64,000 nucleotides of DNA from Nereocystis luetkeana (lineage: Eukaryota > Sar > Phaeophyceae > Laminariales > Laminariaceae). Location of the stretch: the NCBI GenBank assembly GCA_031213475.1, contig JARUPZ010000009.1:1714001-1778000 (forward strand), read 5' to 3'. The stretch's first letter is position 1. Each line of letters opens with the position of its first letter. Under the pieces are notes generated by a model that saw nothing but the letters and a program-made list of their open reading frames with translations, was not told the DNA's origin and made no database searches. This document shows, one piece after another, positions 46,735 to 57,305 of this stretch. A program made the translations under genes and the position numbers.

Positions 46735-47345
46735 TATACCTTACCTAACCCCTTAGGTACATCACGTACGACCTCCGATACGTGCCTACGTTGTAGGTAT
46801 CATAAGATAGGTATATACAACCTCCGAGACGTACCCAATTTTTCCTGTGTTTGAGTATATATATACGACCTTCGATACTTATCTAGCTAAGTATTTCCTA
46901 ATGTTAGGTACGATTACTTACCTAAAGCTTCAGGTATGACCTCCGGTACTTCGCTTAAGTTTTACCCAACTTTAGAGAAGACCTTCAATACTCACCTAAG
47001 CTTTACTTAACTTGAGGTTCGACCTTCGACACATACCAAAGCACCTATTGTTAGGTACGGCCTGCGATATTCACGTATCCTTTAGATACGTCCGGTACGA
47101 CCTCCGACCCTTACCCAAGTTTTACAGTAGGTACGTTAGGAACGACCTTCGATACTTCCCCAAGATTTACCTAAGTTTACCGATGACCTTCTATACTTAC
47201 CTACCTGATGCGTTTTGCCTAAAATTAGGTACGACCTCCAGTAGTTACCTACCAGGTACCAGGTAACTTTTAGGTACGTACGACTTCCGGTACTTGCCTA
47301 ATTTTTACCTAATGGTAGGTACGACCTTTGGTACTTACCATAGGG
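46735..47345. repeat. Degenerate minisatellite, unit about 50 bp
   Basis: About a dozen diverged units of the form GGTACGACCTCCGATACTTA followed by CCTAAGTTTTACCTAA. The unit has internal inverted symmetry (TTAGGTA..TACCTAA). Two overlapping TACCAGGTA words lie at 47250-47265. Confidence 0.8.
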
Positions 47346-48309
47346 CGTAGAATAGGGGTTCGCAGCGCACCACGAACCGGAGGTCGTGGCGGTGCACCGG
47401 AGGGCCTCCTGCGGCCGTTTTTTTACGTATATGTGTACAAGTACTCTAATGTGCGTCTTACGTACTCGTTTTATCCTATTGCAGACGTGGTGCCTGCTGG
47501 CTTAAAATGTTACTGGTATGCAATTTGCAAGGAAAGTAGCACTAAATGGCGACCAACAAACGTGTAAAAAGGCGAAAGGAAGAAATATTGGAAATTCAGA
47601 CACGTGGACTCGAAAGAAAATTCAGCATGAGCCGACTGTTCATTTTCCTAGGTGGCCTGTGCTGTCTCCGGCCCAAGCCGCGCTCGTAGTGTTTCTTGGT
47701 CTATTCGGGCGTCTGTGTTGACAGGTAAGGTCACCTGGTTGACGGTCCCGGCATCTGACTGGGACGATTGCCCGTATCTCCGTTGCCACAAAAGGGATCG
47801 GCCGAGCTGAAGCTATTGAAAGTTTAAAGTTACAGCGAATTTGAAAAGCCGGCCATAGGTGTACCTTGAAGTTTTGAGCCACTCGTAGGTACGATGCACC
47901 GTTGGCCAATCACAGAGGGCCTCAGGAAGCCTTTTCCAGAGTGCAACACGCCCTGTACCTCTAGATGGCTTGTGTAGATGTACCTATTTTGAGCTTCTGT
48001 CCTATAGTGTATAGCTACGTTCTTTTGTTTCCTAGATGTGTACCTGCAGTGTTTACTACCAGGTACTTACTTTTTCAGTCTACTCTTACACTCTGTAGAC
48101 GATCATGTACGTTCATATATGCAGCGAGAGAATAGCGCACCCCCCCTTCCCACCCCGTTGTCATTATGTAGAATTTGAACAAGAAAAAAAAGAAGTGTGA
48201 CGAGATCGAACTTTTTTTCAGAACTCATGTTTACAAGCTTGGTGTGATATTTCGATCAGAGCGTTCTAAGGGGTACGTAGTATACAGATGCTCGATTCCT
48301 GTTCCATGG
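47346..48309. other. Intergenic, no gene seen
   Basis: 48195-48290 resembles 59860-59950 (AGCTTGGTGTGATATTTCGATCA). Nothing coding is supported. Confidence 0.35.
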
Positions 48310-48540
48310 TCTACTACTGTAGATCTATTCCCGATTTTGTATGATCTGTATGATCTGTATGATCTATAGTTCATGTTGCCGGGTGGGACCCGTATAGTCT
48401 GCACGATCTATGATAACACATATTTCCTGGGTTTGATCTGTACTATTCTGCAGATTCCTGCACAACCTCTCACAACGGCAGATGAGGAACTAAATGATCT
48501 AGATCATGATCTATCTGTGGATGATCTGTCCGAAGTGTGA
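48310..48540 (-). repeat. Dispersed repeat, partner of 7312-7510
   Basis: Reverse complement colinear with 7312-7510. Internal ATGATCTGT tandem run at 48339-48366. Confidence 0.6.
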
Positions 48541-48656
48541 ACTATTACGTGGGACCATAGTAAGTAGGACCTACGGTACATACAAAAACCTGTATATTTA
48601 CTTACGTTTACTAACAACATTTGGTCCTATTTACTACTGTCGTCCCCGGTAATAGT
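48541..48656. mobile_element. MITE family M, copy 2
   Basis: ACTATTACG.GGGACCATAG to CGGTAATAGT, core inverted relative to copy 1 (ACTAACAACATTTGGTCC at the right). Confidence 0.75.
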
Positions 48657-49404
48657 GTTAACTTATATGCGTTGGTATTATGTTCTACGAAGTACGTTCG
48701 TACGGCGGGCGTTTCAGGCAACTCGAATCTCGACAGAGGTCCCCTATTCCAGCGGTGGCCACCTGCTGAGAGTGCATCTTCCTCAGGTGGCCATTTGCGC
48801 CCTCTGGTCGGCTAAAGGGTACAGGTATGTTAAACGCGACTCGATCAACCTAGAGTCATTCCAAGCCACAGCATCCCGAGCGGGCCTAATCAACCTCGAT
48901 AGAATACTTGCAGGCATAGCATCCAAGCCGGCCGAATCACCTTAAGAGTCTTCCCAAGGACAGGAAGCACCCTAGCACTTGTCGCTGGCTTAGGTCTAGC
49001 GTTCGGGCCGGAGGGTCGGCGTTCGGCGCCTAGCACGAAACCTCCGTAAAACTAAATCTCTGTCTAGGGATGGCCACGGCTCACCTATTTTCTTGGCGCC
49101 GCCCGCTGTCAGAATTACAAACTCGCACTCGCCCGTAACAATCCTCTGGGTACCGCCGATGACCCAACCCCCCCTACTTGTAGATGTACGTTTGGCACTT
49201 CGATGTTTCCTCGTCGAATCCCCCCTTTTTTTGTTTCGCGAACCCACCCTCTTCGCTGTTTGTTGGGGCGCCTTTAATGGTTGCACGGCCACCACCACAC
49301 GTTGCAAGTAACCCATGCAACATATTTTGATCAATTTCTATGCCCCGAGCCAACCCAAACCAGGCCCCACCCCGACTCCTAACCCTTGCTGTCCTTGCGT
49401 TTTT
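48657..49404. other. Intergenic, no gene seen
   Basis: Frames at 48655-48945 and 48996-49334 lack support. Nothing else seen. Confidence 0.35.
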
Positions 49405-49722
49405 TTCACGATCACTTTTTCTTTCCAGCTTAACTCGTGGGAGGTTTTGCCCTCAGCGAACTTCTGCTCAAGCCGTGGTCACAGGTGTCGTCCCTTCTCC
49501 CCCCCCGGCGCGTTCCTTCATTCTTATCGCAAATAGGGTTCATCCAGCATCCCCACTGCTCGTCAATGTTCATCAAATGTTGTGCTAACTCAAGCTCCCA
49601 CCCTTGCCGCTAGTCGTTCTTTTATGCAAGAAGATGTTACGAGTGTGCACTCGAGCAGACTCGAACCCACGTAACTGATCTTGGTAGGCACGCGGACCAC
49701 CTACCAAGCCACCGGGAACGCC
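49405..49722 (-). mobile_element. SINE family A copy, with tRNA-like head
   Basis: The minus-strand head has TGGCTTGGTAGGTGGTCCGC and box B GGGTTCGAGTC, followed by the body, core (diverged) and GGAAAGAAAAAGTGATCGTG tail. Confidence 0.75.
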
Positions 49723-49732
49723 GCATAGTCCA

Positions 49733-49770
49733 TTTTCCCCCAAAACGGGGCTGCAGTGCTCAAGAGGTTA
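49733..49770. repeat. Half of hairpin family D
   Basis: CCCCCAAAACGGGGCTGCAG then GCTCAAGAGG; the partner arm is absent. Confidence 0.45.
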
Positions 49771-51194
49771 TAGCCCTAACCCCGACCCTTTTCTGGGCTC
49801 GAGGCCGGTAGGGCAGGCCGGTTGAGCTGTTCTGCCGCGTGTTTCGGCGGCGATTTCCAACAACCCAAAAAACGGCCAGCCTTGACCAATCAGACACTGG
49901 TGTTGCGTGTGATTATTGTTTGGCCAGCCTCGGCCAATCAGACAGAGGGGGGTTGCACAAGTCTTTTCACCAGGTGGTGCTGCAATCAAAGCCTCTCCAG
50001 TTTGCCTCGTACCTCGTTTTTTTTCTCGTCTTCTCTGCCTACTCTCTTCTCTCGCTCCTACACATGACACGCAGGGAACAAGAGGCAGCTAGGTAGAAAG
50101 GAAAGTTTGCTGTGAAGACAGCACCCACCCACCCACCCTACGCAACCACGCCCCCAAACCTTCAACGCTATTTTCGGTAAACCTAACCCTGAACCCTGAC
50201 TCATATATGGAAGTCTAGAACTGGCGAACGCACGCTTGGGGATTTGGAAACCCCTTGACAAGCAAAGTGTTTGTTGTTCGAATGAAGCTTTTTTGTTTTT
50301 CATGGCCAACTACATGGTCAGAAGTTTTGCGCCCAGTGTAAGTATGCAGCGATATTTGTACCTCAGGTGTATTTCTTCCACACTCCCAAACATTCGCACT
50401 GGTTGTAGAGAGCATGTCGTGCTTGCTGCTGTTGTGACGTTGACTCATCGTCAAGAATGCAAGTCCGTGGCCACGGGGCGGGGAGCTTACCACGTGTTCG
50501 AGACAGAAGTGCTTGACGATCACTACTGCTGTGTACGGGAAGAAGATAACTACTGCTGTAACGCTCACCCTGACCCTCATCTTGATTCGTTTTGATGCTG
50601 CAATCTCGTTTAGGGAACAATCCACTCACATTCTAAGACGGGACTGCAGTAGCAATAGGATCAAGGTAATGAGACCCATTCAACCGTTGGTCAACGTTTA
50701 CCTTTTATGTCGTGCACGGCAGTGAGTGCCAACCATTTTCTCGAATACGTGGTAAGCTCTGCTGGTCACAAAGACGGGTTTCAAAACGTCTAGAGTGGAA
50801 GCATACGTCTGGGGAAAATGTAACAAAACAATACTACACATCATCAGCTGGAGCTTCTACATATGCCCATCCACCATCGTCAGCAGTCATAAACCTATCT
50901 ACCCTGGTATGTACCAGGTATTATATATACGTACACAGCAGCATAGCAATCACGCGATCACTATTTTAGAGGGCCCTCAATCCCAGTACCGCTGGTATAC
51001 CTTGAGGGAGCACGCGTGTCAGATGCAAGGCAGGACACTTTTGTTTCCCTGCTTTCGTTTCGTTATGGTGTTGGCGGGAGGACTATGATATGAGCCAATA
51101 GTAACGATCTTACAACCTGCTGCTTCAGAGAAAACCCTGTAAAACACGCAGAAATCGCATGCCCTACGTGGAATGCGAGGGTTTGCACAGACAG
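49771..51194. other. Intergenic; two CCAAT-type boxes
   Basis: CCAATCAGA occurs at 49886 and 49934 within a repeated GCCAGCCT..CCAATCAGACA segment, followed by a pyrimidine-rich stretch (50008-50062). This could be a promoter, but no gene follows convincingly. The frame 50236-50595 is unsupported. Confidence 0.3.
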
Positions 51195-51305
51195 TGGCCT
51201 TGTTATTCTTCCTTCATCCCCTCTATTAGTTTCGCCCCTCTTTCTCCTCCGTACGGGTGGTTGTAACTCAGATCCGGGGTCACATAGCAGGCGTTTCTCC
51301 CCTCC
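51195..51305 (-). mobile_element. SINE family B fragment
   Basis: Contains only the tail: the complement of CTATGTGACCCCGGATCTGA and GTTACAACC plus GAGGAGAAAG. Confidence 0.55.
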
Positions 51306-51344
51306 CCCCAAACTACGTTTCATTCGAAACTGCCATCCTTTGCA

Positions 51345-51560
51345 AGTCCGTCTCACAAGTGGTTTTTACTGTAGTAGGATACAGCTCACCCTCCATTCGA
51401 CTGGCCCCATGGCTCACACGGCGCTTCGCGCTTTGTGCAAGCAACGTCTGCCTGCCTGGTCATCGAAACCCGACGTGCTTCGTCTCGGCATTGTAGGGAT
51501 TCGGGGGTCTAGGTCATACAACTACGACCATGCATGGTGTGAGTACACCATCACCACCAC
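51345..51560 (+). mobile_element. SINE-like family C copy
   Basis: CTCACAAGTGG.TTTT, GATACAGCTCACCCT, GGCGCTTCGCGCTTTGTGC, CTGCCTGGTC, CGTGCTTCGTCTCGGCATTG, CATACAACTACGACCATGCA and GAGTACACC. Confidence 0.7.
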
Positions 51561-51614
51561 CAACCCGATATCATCACTCCCCACTATCAATGCCACCGTC
51601 ATCCCCCCCCCTGA

Positions 51615-51745
51615 CCATTTGGTGCAAGCAATGTCTGTCTGGTCTGTGAAAGCCCGACATGCTCCGTCCCGGCATTGTAGGGATGCGAGGATATATGGTC
51701 GTACGACTTCGGCCATGCATGAGACCGAGTACATCTCTTCTATCG
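51615..51745 (+). mobile_element. SINE-like family C, second 3' part
   Basis: A second copy right after the previous one, beginning at TTTGGTGCAAGCAATGTCTG and running to GAGACCGAGTACATC. It lacks the upstream part. Confidence 0.65.
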
Positions 51746-52064
51746 AGTGCACTGACCACATCCGCCTTCACCTTCCACCACCACTATTAATGTCCAATAA
51801 CCATCCCCCTCCCCCGCATTCTCCCCGCGCAATGCTCAGGTAAGAACTCCGCGCAGGGAGGGGGGCAAACGCGCGGGCGCACCGCTGGAGGCGACGCCTT
51901 CGAAGCAGAAGCGCAAGGTGAGGTGGAACGACCATCGTTATGGTCGCCGGCACCTGCTGAGGTCAAGGCCAGAACAGAGGGGCAGCAGCAACAGCAACAA
52001 AAATTGTTAGCGGTGAAGGGCGATACGCTGTGGGCGGGGGAGGAGGGAGAGGGGAGAGAGGAGG

Positions 52065-52478
52065 ATGGCTTCGCCGGCAGGGAAGGTGGTGGTGGTGAAG
52101 GTGGTGGTAGAGAGGGGGGTGGCGTTTCTGTTGTGGAGGCGGAGGGGGGGGGGGGGGGGAGGAGGGGGGAACAGTACCAGCAGCATCAGCGGCGGTGGTA
52201 GTGACGGTAGAGGCGGCGGAAGTAGCAGCAATGCCCGCGGTGGTAGTGGTGGTGGTGATGGTGAAGGAGGTGGTGGTGGTGGTGGTGGTGGTGGTGGTGG
52301 TGGTGGTGGTGGTGGTGGTGGTGGTGATGGTGATGGTGGAGACGGCGGCACCGCGAAACACCCGAATGTGTTTTTCATCATGGTGGACGACATGGGCTGG
52401 AACGACATTGGGTACCAGAGCACCGACCTTCACGGCGTGACGCCCCACATGGACAAACTTGCCGCTGGAGGAATCAAG
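52065..52478 (+). CDS. Arylsulfatase (type I), exon 1
   Basis: First six exons of an alkaline-phosphatase-fold sulfatase, which hydrolyses sulfate esters; in brown algae sulfated polysaccharides are the likely substrates, by inference. This exon has the N-terminal motif HPNVFFIMVDDMGWNDIGYQ with the metal-binding Asp pair, followed by TPHMDKLAAGGIK. It ends in phase 0 at AAG|GTGAGG (52479). The first ATG after an in-frame stop at 52014 is 52065, giving a basic/valine start, then about 60 residues dominated by Gly and Ser from a (GGT)n repeat. That head is unusual: secreted sulfatases start with a signal peptide directly before the HPNV segment. The true start may be in another exon, or the repeat may have expanded inside the gene. 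Confidence 0.8.
52265..52345 (+). repeat. (GGT)n microsatellite inside exon 1
   Basis: About 25 GGT/GAT triplets coding for a Gly/Asp run just upstream of the sulfatase domain. The opposite-strand poly-Thr and poly-Pro frames are products of this repeat. Confidence 0.85.
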
Positions 52479-52607
52479 GTGAGGTGGCGCTGTTGGTGGG
52501 GGTGGGATAGCAGTTCCAAAATAGTTGCCTACGATATTGATCTCTCTGTAATACCGGTTGAGTAGTGCCGCCTATTTTATGTATTGTCGTGAAATCGCTT
52601 GGCACAT

Positions 52608-52858
52608 GATGCGTTCTACGATAGAGGTAGCACATTTCCGCTTTTTGTTTCTGACTGACGGGCCGCCTCCTTAACCCAAAATCGTCGGAACGTCAATCTT
52701 GTTTCGAAAAATGACGTTTTTGTATACTTGGACCATGGGGTTTTTCATCGGGAAGCAATCTGATTTTTGCTGAGGTACATTTGTCGGATGATGTATGGAG
52801 CGCTCTTCAAGTGAGGAACCTCGGAAAAATCAAGGTGAACCTCTACCGCAGAACGCCT
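52608..52858. repeat. Intron repeat shared with 63254-63510
   Basis: Colinear 250-bp direct repeat in sulfatase intron 1. Shared blocks: ACGATAGAG.TAGCACA, TTAGCCCAAAATC.TCGGAA, CTCTTCAAGTGAGGA and TCTA.CG.AGAACGCC. Confidence 0.8.
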
Positions 52859-53124
52859 CACATATGGGATTAACCAGTATGGCAGTGTGCGGAGTAGTAT
52901 ACCGGTTGCCGCTATATTGCAGGTATTGTTAGCTTGCACCTAGCGGCACTATAAAGGAAGCACTATATACTATACCTGGATTTTCCTACATTCAGCCAAA
53001 ACTGCGGGTGAGTCTCGCGAAGACCGTGTGTCTCGTGCGTTTTTTTTTGTCGCTGCACCGACCACCAGGGAAGGCAGAGTTGTAAGGGGCTATGAGCTGA
53101 TCGGACTTCAAAACTAAGTGCCAA
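52859..53124. other. Intron 1 sequence with weak repeat
   Basis: GGGATTAACCAGTATG..GTATACCGGT resembles 54095-54165 (GGGGTTAACCAGTGTG..CATACCGGC). No exon seen. Confidence 0.4.
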
Positions 53125-53405
53125 TGTAGGTAATTACTTGGGTGGCGAGAAGCCGCTACCCAAATAACTGACTCATTTACTTCGAAGTATTATAATTGGC
53201 GTCGGTAGATAATACAGTAGTAGTAGTAGTTGGGGGGGGGGAAGTAGGCCAACTACATGGTTTGGTTGGGTGGCGAAGTAAACCAACTACAAATAACTTG
53301 GGGTCTAACTGGTTTTCAGTCGGGTGGCGGAGCAAGCCGACTAACGCCAACTAACCGATACTTGGTTATTGTTTGGTTGGCGAAGTAAGCCAACCACAGC
53401 GCCGG
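53125..53405. repeat. Degenerate minisatellite in intron 1
   Basis: Units of GTTGGGTGGCGAAGTAAGCC followed by AACTAC and ACTTGG; each unit can form a small hairpin (GTTGG..CCAAC). Confidence 0.65.
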
Positions 53406-53409
53406 CGCC

Positions 53410-53732
53410 CCAGTTGGCTTGGTAGGTGATCCGCGAGCCTATCAAGATCATTTTCGTGGATTCAAGCCTCACCGAGTGGGTGCTCGTAGGGGCTTTTTCT
53501 TGCATTAAAAAATTGACTAGCGGATAGCGCGAGAGCGTGAGTTAGCTTCATTCGATGAAAATCGACGCGCAGAGGGAATGCTCAACCCTATGCGCGACAA
53601 AAAATAAAGGCACGTACCGGGGGGGAGAAGAGATGACACCTGTGATCACGGCTTGTCCATAAGTTTGTTGAGGGTAAATAACACCTTCTACGAGTCAGGC
53701 TGGAAAGTAAAAGTGATGCTTAAAAAACAAAA
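53410..53732 (+). mobile_element. SINE family A copy, with tRNA-like head
   Basis: Head GTTGGCTTGGTAGGTGATCC and box B GGATTCAAGCCTCACCGAG, body GATGAAAATCGACG, core GCGCGACAAAAAATAAAGGC, tail GGCTGGAAAGTAAAAGTGAT. Lies within sulfatase intron 1. Confidence 0.8.
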
Positions 53733-54418
53733 AGTGACCGACTTACAGTAATATTTCATCAGTAAGACGCACTCTTTTGAGGCATTACCGTGCGAGTCAG
53801 GAGCAAAGATGTAGAACTCGGCAACTTTCCGCACGCGAACTAGCTGTACTACTTAACCGACTAATATTGAATCGGCGACTTACATCTATAACCCAACTCT
53901 CCCTGCTGTCGAGAACACGGACTTGGAAGTTTCGTCGGAAGCAGGTGTGTTACGTTCCTCGCGTGACGTGCGGGGTAATTCCGTTTTTTGTGGTGTCTCC
54001 ATTGTCCCGTGTTTTTTGTGACCTCAGAACGTGTGTCTGCGAACAGAGCAGGGGTTCCTCTATAGCGCCTGTGGAATCGCTTGGCACTTACCTCGTATGG
54101 GGTTAACCAGTGTGTCAAGTGTGTGGAGCAGTGCCGGTGTGGTGGGCTGGCGCATACCGGCGCTTTACGACGGACCACTACTTCTGTACCAGGGTATCTC
54201 TCTCTCGGAATAGCAGTTTCATAAAACAGGGGCATACGGGTAGTCCTTTGTTTCTACGCTGTCTGTTTCGTACCAGGTGTGACGGGAGGACATGTTATTC
54301 GTCCAAGTGAGCAGAAACCACGATGTACCTTGAAGAATCAAACCCGTACATCCCCTGACACCCAATATGTAGAATAGCCGGCACCTGCGAGAAACGACTA
54401 ACTTGTAGTCCGACCAGC
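53733..54418. other. Intron 1 sequence, no exon seen
   Basis: The 109-codon frame at 53777-54106 has no sulfatase similarity and no phase-compatible borders. Confidence 0.35.
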
Positions 54419-54533
54419 AACTATTACGGGGGATCATAGTTAATAGGACCAAATATTGTTAGTAAAAATGGTTAAATATGTAGGTGTTTATGTATACCAT
54501 AGATCCTATTAACTATGGTCCCCCGTCATAGTT
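54419..54533. mobile_element. MITE family M, copy 3
   Basis: Best preserved copy. AACTATTACGGGGG..CATAG at the left, CTATGGTCCCCCGTCATAGTT at the right, core CCAAATATTGTTAGTAAAAA. Inside sulfatase intron 1. Confidence 0.85.
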
Positions 54534-54721
54534 GGTGAATTAGGTCGTGCCGACCGATGGGTCTAGCAAATAGACGGAAAAGGAACTGTTTATGCAACAA
54601 GTAAACGTGCATGGTGATTACACTTCCTAAACTTCCCGAACACATCGCGCATATTTAACGGTTTGTTTGTACGCTGTAGAGCACGCCAAATCATTGCGTG
54701 AGCATAGACAGCCAGAGTACG

Positions 54722-55150
54722 TTTTTTGTTTTGGCGGTCGCCACGGCTGGCGGTCAAGTGACATCATTGTGGGACGGGGAGCCTTAAACTCCTGACAAAG
54801 GGAATTGTTTTATCACGTTTATACCAGGTAAATGGCAAAGCACCCACGAGGCAGTTACATGGGCATAGCCAGTACTGCTCTGGAAGTGGCCGCACCAGAA
54901 AACAAATATATTATTTCGACTCTATCATCCACACGCAAGTACGTCCGCCTCACAAGCGGTGCTTAGTAGGATAAAAGTTACCCTTCATGCGACTCACCGA
55001 ACAACCCACGGCGCTTCGCGCTTGGTGCGAGCAACGTCTGCCTGGTCGGTGAAACCTGACGTGCGCCGTCCCGGCATTGTACGGATGCGCGGGTCTATGT
55101 TTATACGACTACGGTCATGCAAGACGTGAGTCGCCCTTGCCCCCGCCACC
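54722..55150 (+). mobile_element. SINE-like family C, longest copy
   Basis: About 430 bp from GGTCGCCACGGCTGGCGGTC, through GCACCCACGAGGCAGTTA, GTCCGCCTCACAAGCGG, GGCGCTTCGCGCTTGGTGC and TCGGTGAAA, to GTGCGCCGTCCCGGCATTG and a C-rich end. It encodes no protein. The 3' 75 bp are homologous to the LINE 3' end. In sulfatase intron 1. Confidence 0.75.
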
Positions 55151-55433
55151 GTCCCGCCGCATTCGGGGGATAATTTATCCACAGGTTATTATTTTTTAAT
55201 CCCCACCTTTCCTCCGCATTTGATTTGCCGTCTTCGTCGATTTGGTTTCGCTTTTTCGTTTTTCGTTTTATTCTATTTTCTCGGTTCGTTTTTCGTCCCT
55301 AGTCCCGTTTTTCTTGCTCTTTTTCTTTTTTTCGTCTCTTTCGTCTTGGCCTTTCTTTTGTTCATTTTGTTCACTTTCGTTGCTTTTATGTTTTCCGCCT
55401 TTTGAAAAAAACTCGAATGTTTTCGTGGAGCAG

Positions 55434-55571
55434 ATGACCGAGTATTACTCGATGTCGATCTGCACCCCAGCTAGGGCAAGCCTGATGACCGGGCGATACA
55501 CCATGCGGTACGGATTGCAGTACAACGTTATCCAGCCGGGGGCGCCGTGGGGCCTCCCCCTCAACGAGAAG
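55434..55571 (+). CDS. Arylsulfatase, exon 2 (active site)
   Basis: 46 codons in phase 0 after a long T-rich tract and the acceptor GGAGCAG. It joins exon 1 to give AAGGIK-MTEYYSMSICTPARA, the exact spacing seen in arylsulfatase B relatives. It carries the sulfatase signature C-T-P-A-R-A-S-L-M-T-G-R, in which the Cys is converted to formylglycine, the catalytic residue, and Arg stabilises it. It continues YGLQYNVIQPGAPWGLPLNE and closes at AAG|GTGGGT (55572). All signature residues are intact, so this exon looks functional. Confidence 0.92.
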
Positions 55572-56220
55572 GTGGGTCCACGGGGTTTCCTGCAGAACTG
55601 TGGGCAGGGGTTGGGACAATTTCTCTCGTCAGACTCCGTTCTATACCGGTTTTTAGGGCTAGATCCATGTGGTTTCGTGTAGAGGTGTAGGCAGGCGTTG
55701 CAATACTTCCGTTCACAAATCAGACTATTTTACCGGTTGGAGTGTACGTTGGGGAGTTCTAGGGGCAGGGGTTGAATGTTATTCAGCCGGGGAGCGCTGT
55801 GGGGCCTTCCCCTCAACGAGAAGGTAAAGAGGTCAATGGGGTTTCCTGCAGAGCTGAGTTGTAGGCAGGCGTCGGAAGAGTTTCACATTGCAAGCTCTAT
55901 TGTACCGGTTATGGTTGTTTTCTGGGGGTTTCAGGTTTAGGATTTTAGGCGTTATTCAACCGGGGGCGCTGTGGCGCCTCCCCCTCACGGACAAGGCTGA
56001 AATCCATGGGTTTTCCTACAGAGTTGAGTTGTAGGCAGGTTTTGGGATAACTTCACAGACCAAACTCCATTTTACCGGTTAAAAGAGTTGTCTGGGGGTT
56101 TCAGGGTTGTAGGGTCTTGAGCGTTATTCAACCAGGGGCGCCGTGGGGCTTTTCCCCTCGAAGAGAAAGTGGGTCAATGTAGGCGTTTTCCTGAGAGGTG
56201 TGGGCGGATCAGGTATTACT
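55519..56220. repeat. Tandem array made of the exon 2/intron 2 junction
   Basis: Four units beginning GTTATYCARCCGGGGGCGC; starts near 55526, 55778, 55950 and 56123. Unit 1 holds the real exon end and donor. Units 2-4 repeat the last 16 codons of exon 2, the donor position and about 120 bp of intron. Unit 2 keeps a GTAAAG donor but has a 1-base insertion in the coding part. Unit 3 is in frame (VIQPGALWRLPLTDK) with GC in place of GT. Unit 4 has a 1-base insertion and GTGGGT. Spacing is 252, 172 and 173 bp; unit 1 contains an extra internal duplication of about 80 bp. Confidence 0.85.
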
Positions 56221-56599
56221 GTAGATAGGTTTCGCCCTGAACATGAGTGATAGTGGAAACAGAGGCACACGACAAAATCACAAAACGACACAACACTCTT
56301 GTAGAGGCCATGCCGACAAACTTTAACCTGGGGGGTTGGGTGGGAGTTCTAGACGAATTCACGAAGGACGTGTTTTTTTTAACGTGATTTTAACGTATCC
56401 CTTCTGGTTTGGGTCTCGAATCTTGATAGTGGGGTGTCAACGTTCATCCCACGGTAGAAATGAAAAAGAAACGCCCACTAGTTCCCAAGTATTTCCCCCC
56501 CCCCCAAAAAAAAAAACGTGGGCTGAGGGGTGGAGCTCTATACGGGATGGTCTACTCCAACCACAGAGCTCAACGACAACGATCGAGTATGTACCGCCT
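56221..56599. other. Intron 2 sequence, no exon seen
   Basis: Nothing beyond an A-run near 56508. Frames here are not sulfatase-like. Confidence 0.4.
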
Positions 56600-56705
56600 T
56601 CTTTGGCTTGGTGCGAGCAGTGTCTGCCTGGTCGGTGGACACGCGACGTGCTCCGTCCCGCGGGCAGTGCAGGGGCGTGCGGGTTCCTCAACGACATCCA
56701 CGAAA
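56600..56705 (+). mobile_element. SINE-like family C fragment
   Basis: GGCTTGGTGCGAGCAGTGTC, TGCCTGGTCGGTG, CGTGCTCCGTCCCG, then diverged. The tail is lost. Confidence 0.55.
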
Positions 56706-56817
56706 GCACTAAACACAGGTGTTGGGTGTTGGCGGGACTCCTTCCCGAGATGTGTATGTATATATCAACACGTTCAGGAGTATATATACTACGGTGTATC
56801 TTATATGTATATATATG

Positions 56818-57152
56818 GCCGGCCTCCCCGGTGGCTGAGTAGGTGGTCCGCGTGCCTACTAAGATCAATTTCGTGGGTTCGAGTGTCACCGAGTACAAAC
56901 TCGTAGGGACTTTTTGTTGCATAACAATTGATTAGGGAGAAGCACGAGAGCATGAGTTGGCGAGATTCGATGAAAATCGACGAGCAGTGGGAATGCTATA
57001 TGAACTCTATGCGCGACAAAAATGAAGGCACTGTGCCGGGGGGAGAAATGGGGTGATACCTGTGGCCACGGCTTGTCCAGAAGAAGACCGCTGAGAGTAA
57101 AACCTCCTATTAGTGAAGGTGGAAAGTTAAAGTGATGATTGAAAATATATAT
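56818..57152 (+). mobile_element. SINE family A, full-length copy
   Basis: Head CCCCGGTGGCTGAGTAGGTGG and box B GTGGGTTCGAGTGTCACCG, body GATGAAAATCGACGAGCAGT, core GCGCGACAAAAATGAAGGCA, tail GGTGGAAAGTTAAAGTGATG and AT-rich end. Good reference for the family. In sulfatase intron 2. Confidence 0.8.
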
Positions 57153-57192
57153 ACGTATATATATATGTGAACACATGCAGGGAGTATACCCT

Positions 57193-57305
57193 ACTATTAC
57201 GGGGGACTATAGTTAATAGGACCAAATGCGCTTAGTAAAAATGGTTAAACATGTAGGTTATTATGTATACCATAGGTCCTGTTAACTATGGTCCCCCGTA
57301 ATAGT
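57193..57305. mobile_element. MITE family M, copy 4
   Basis: ACTATTACGGGGGACTATAG to CTATGGTCCCCCGTAATAGT; core orientation as in copies 1 and 3. In sulfatase intron 2. Confidence 0.85.

Noticed and set aside
51963..52448. Poly-Thr and poly-Pro frames on the minus strand
   Set aside because: Antisense of the (GGT)n tract in sulfatase exon 1.
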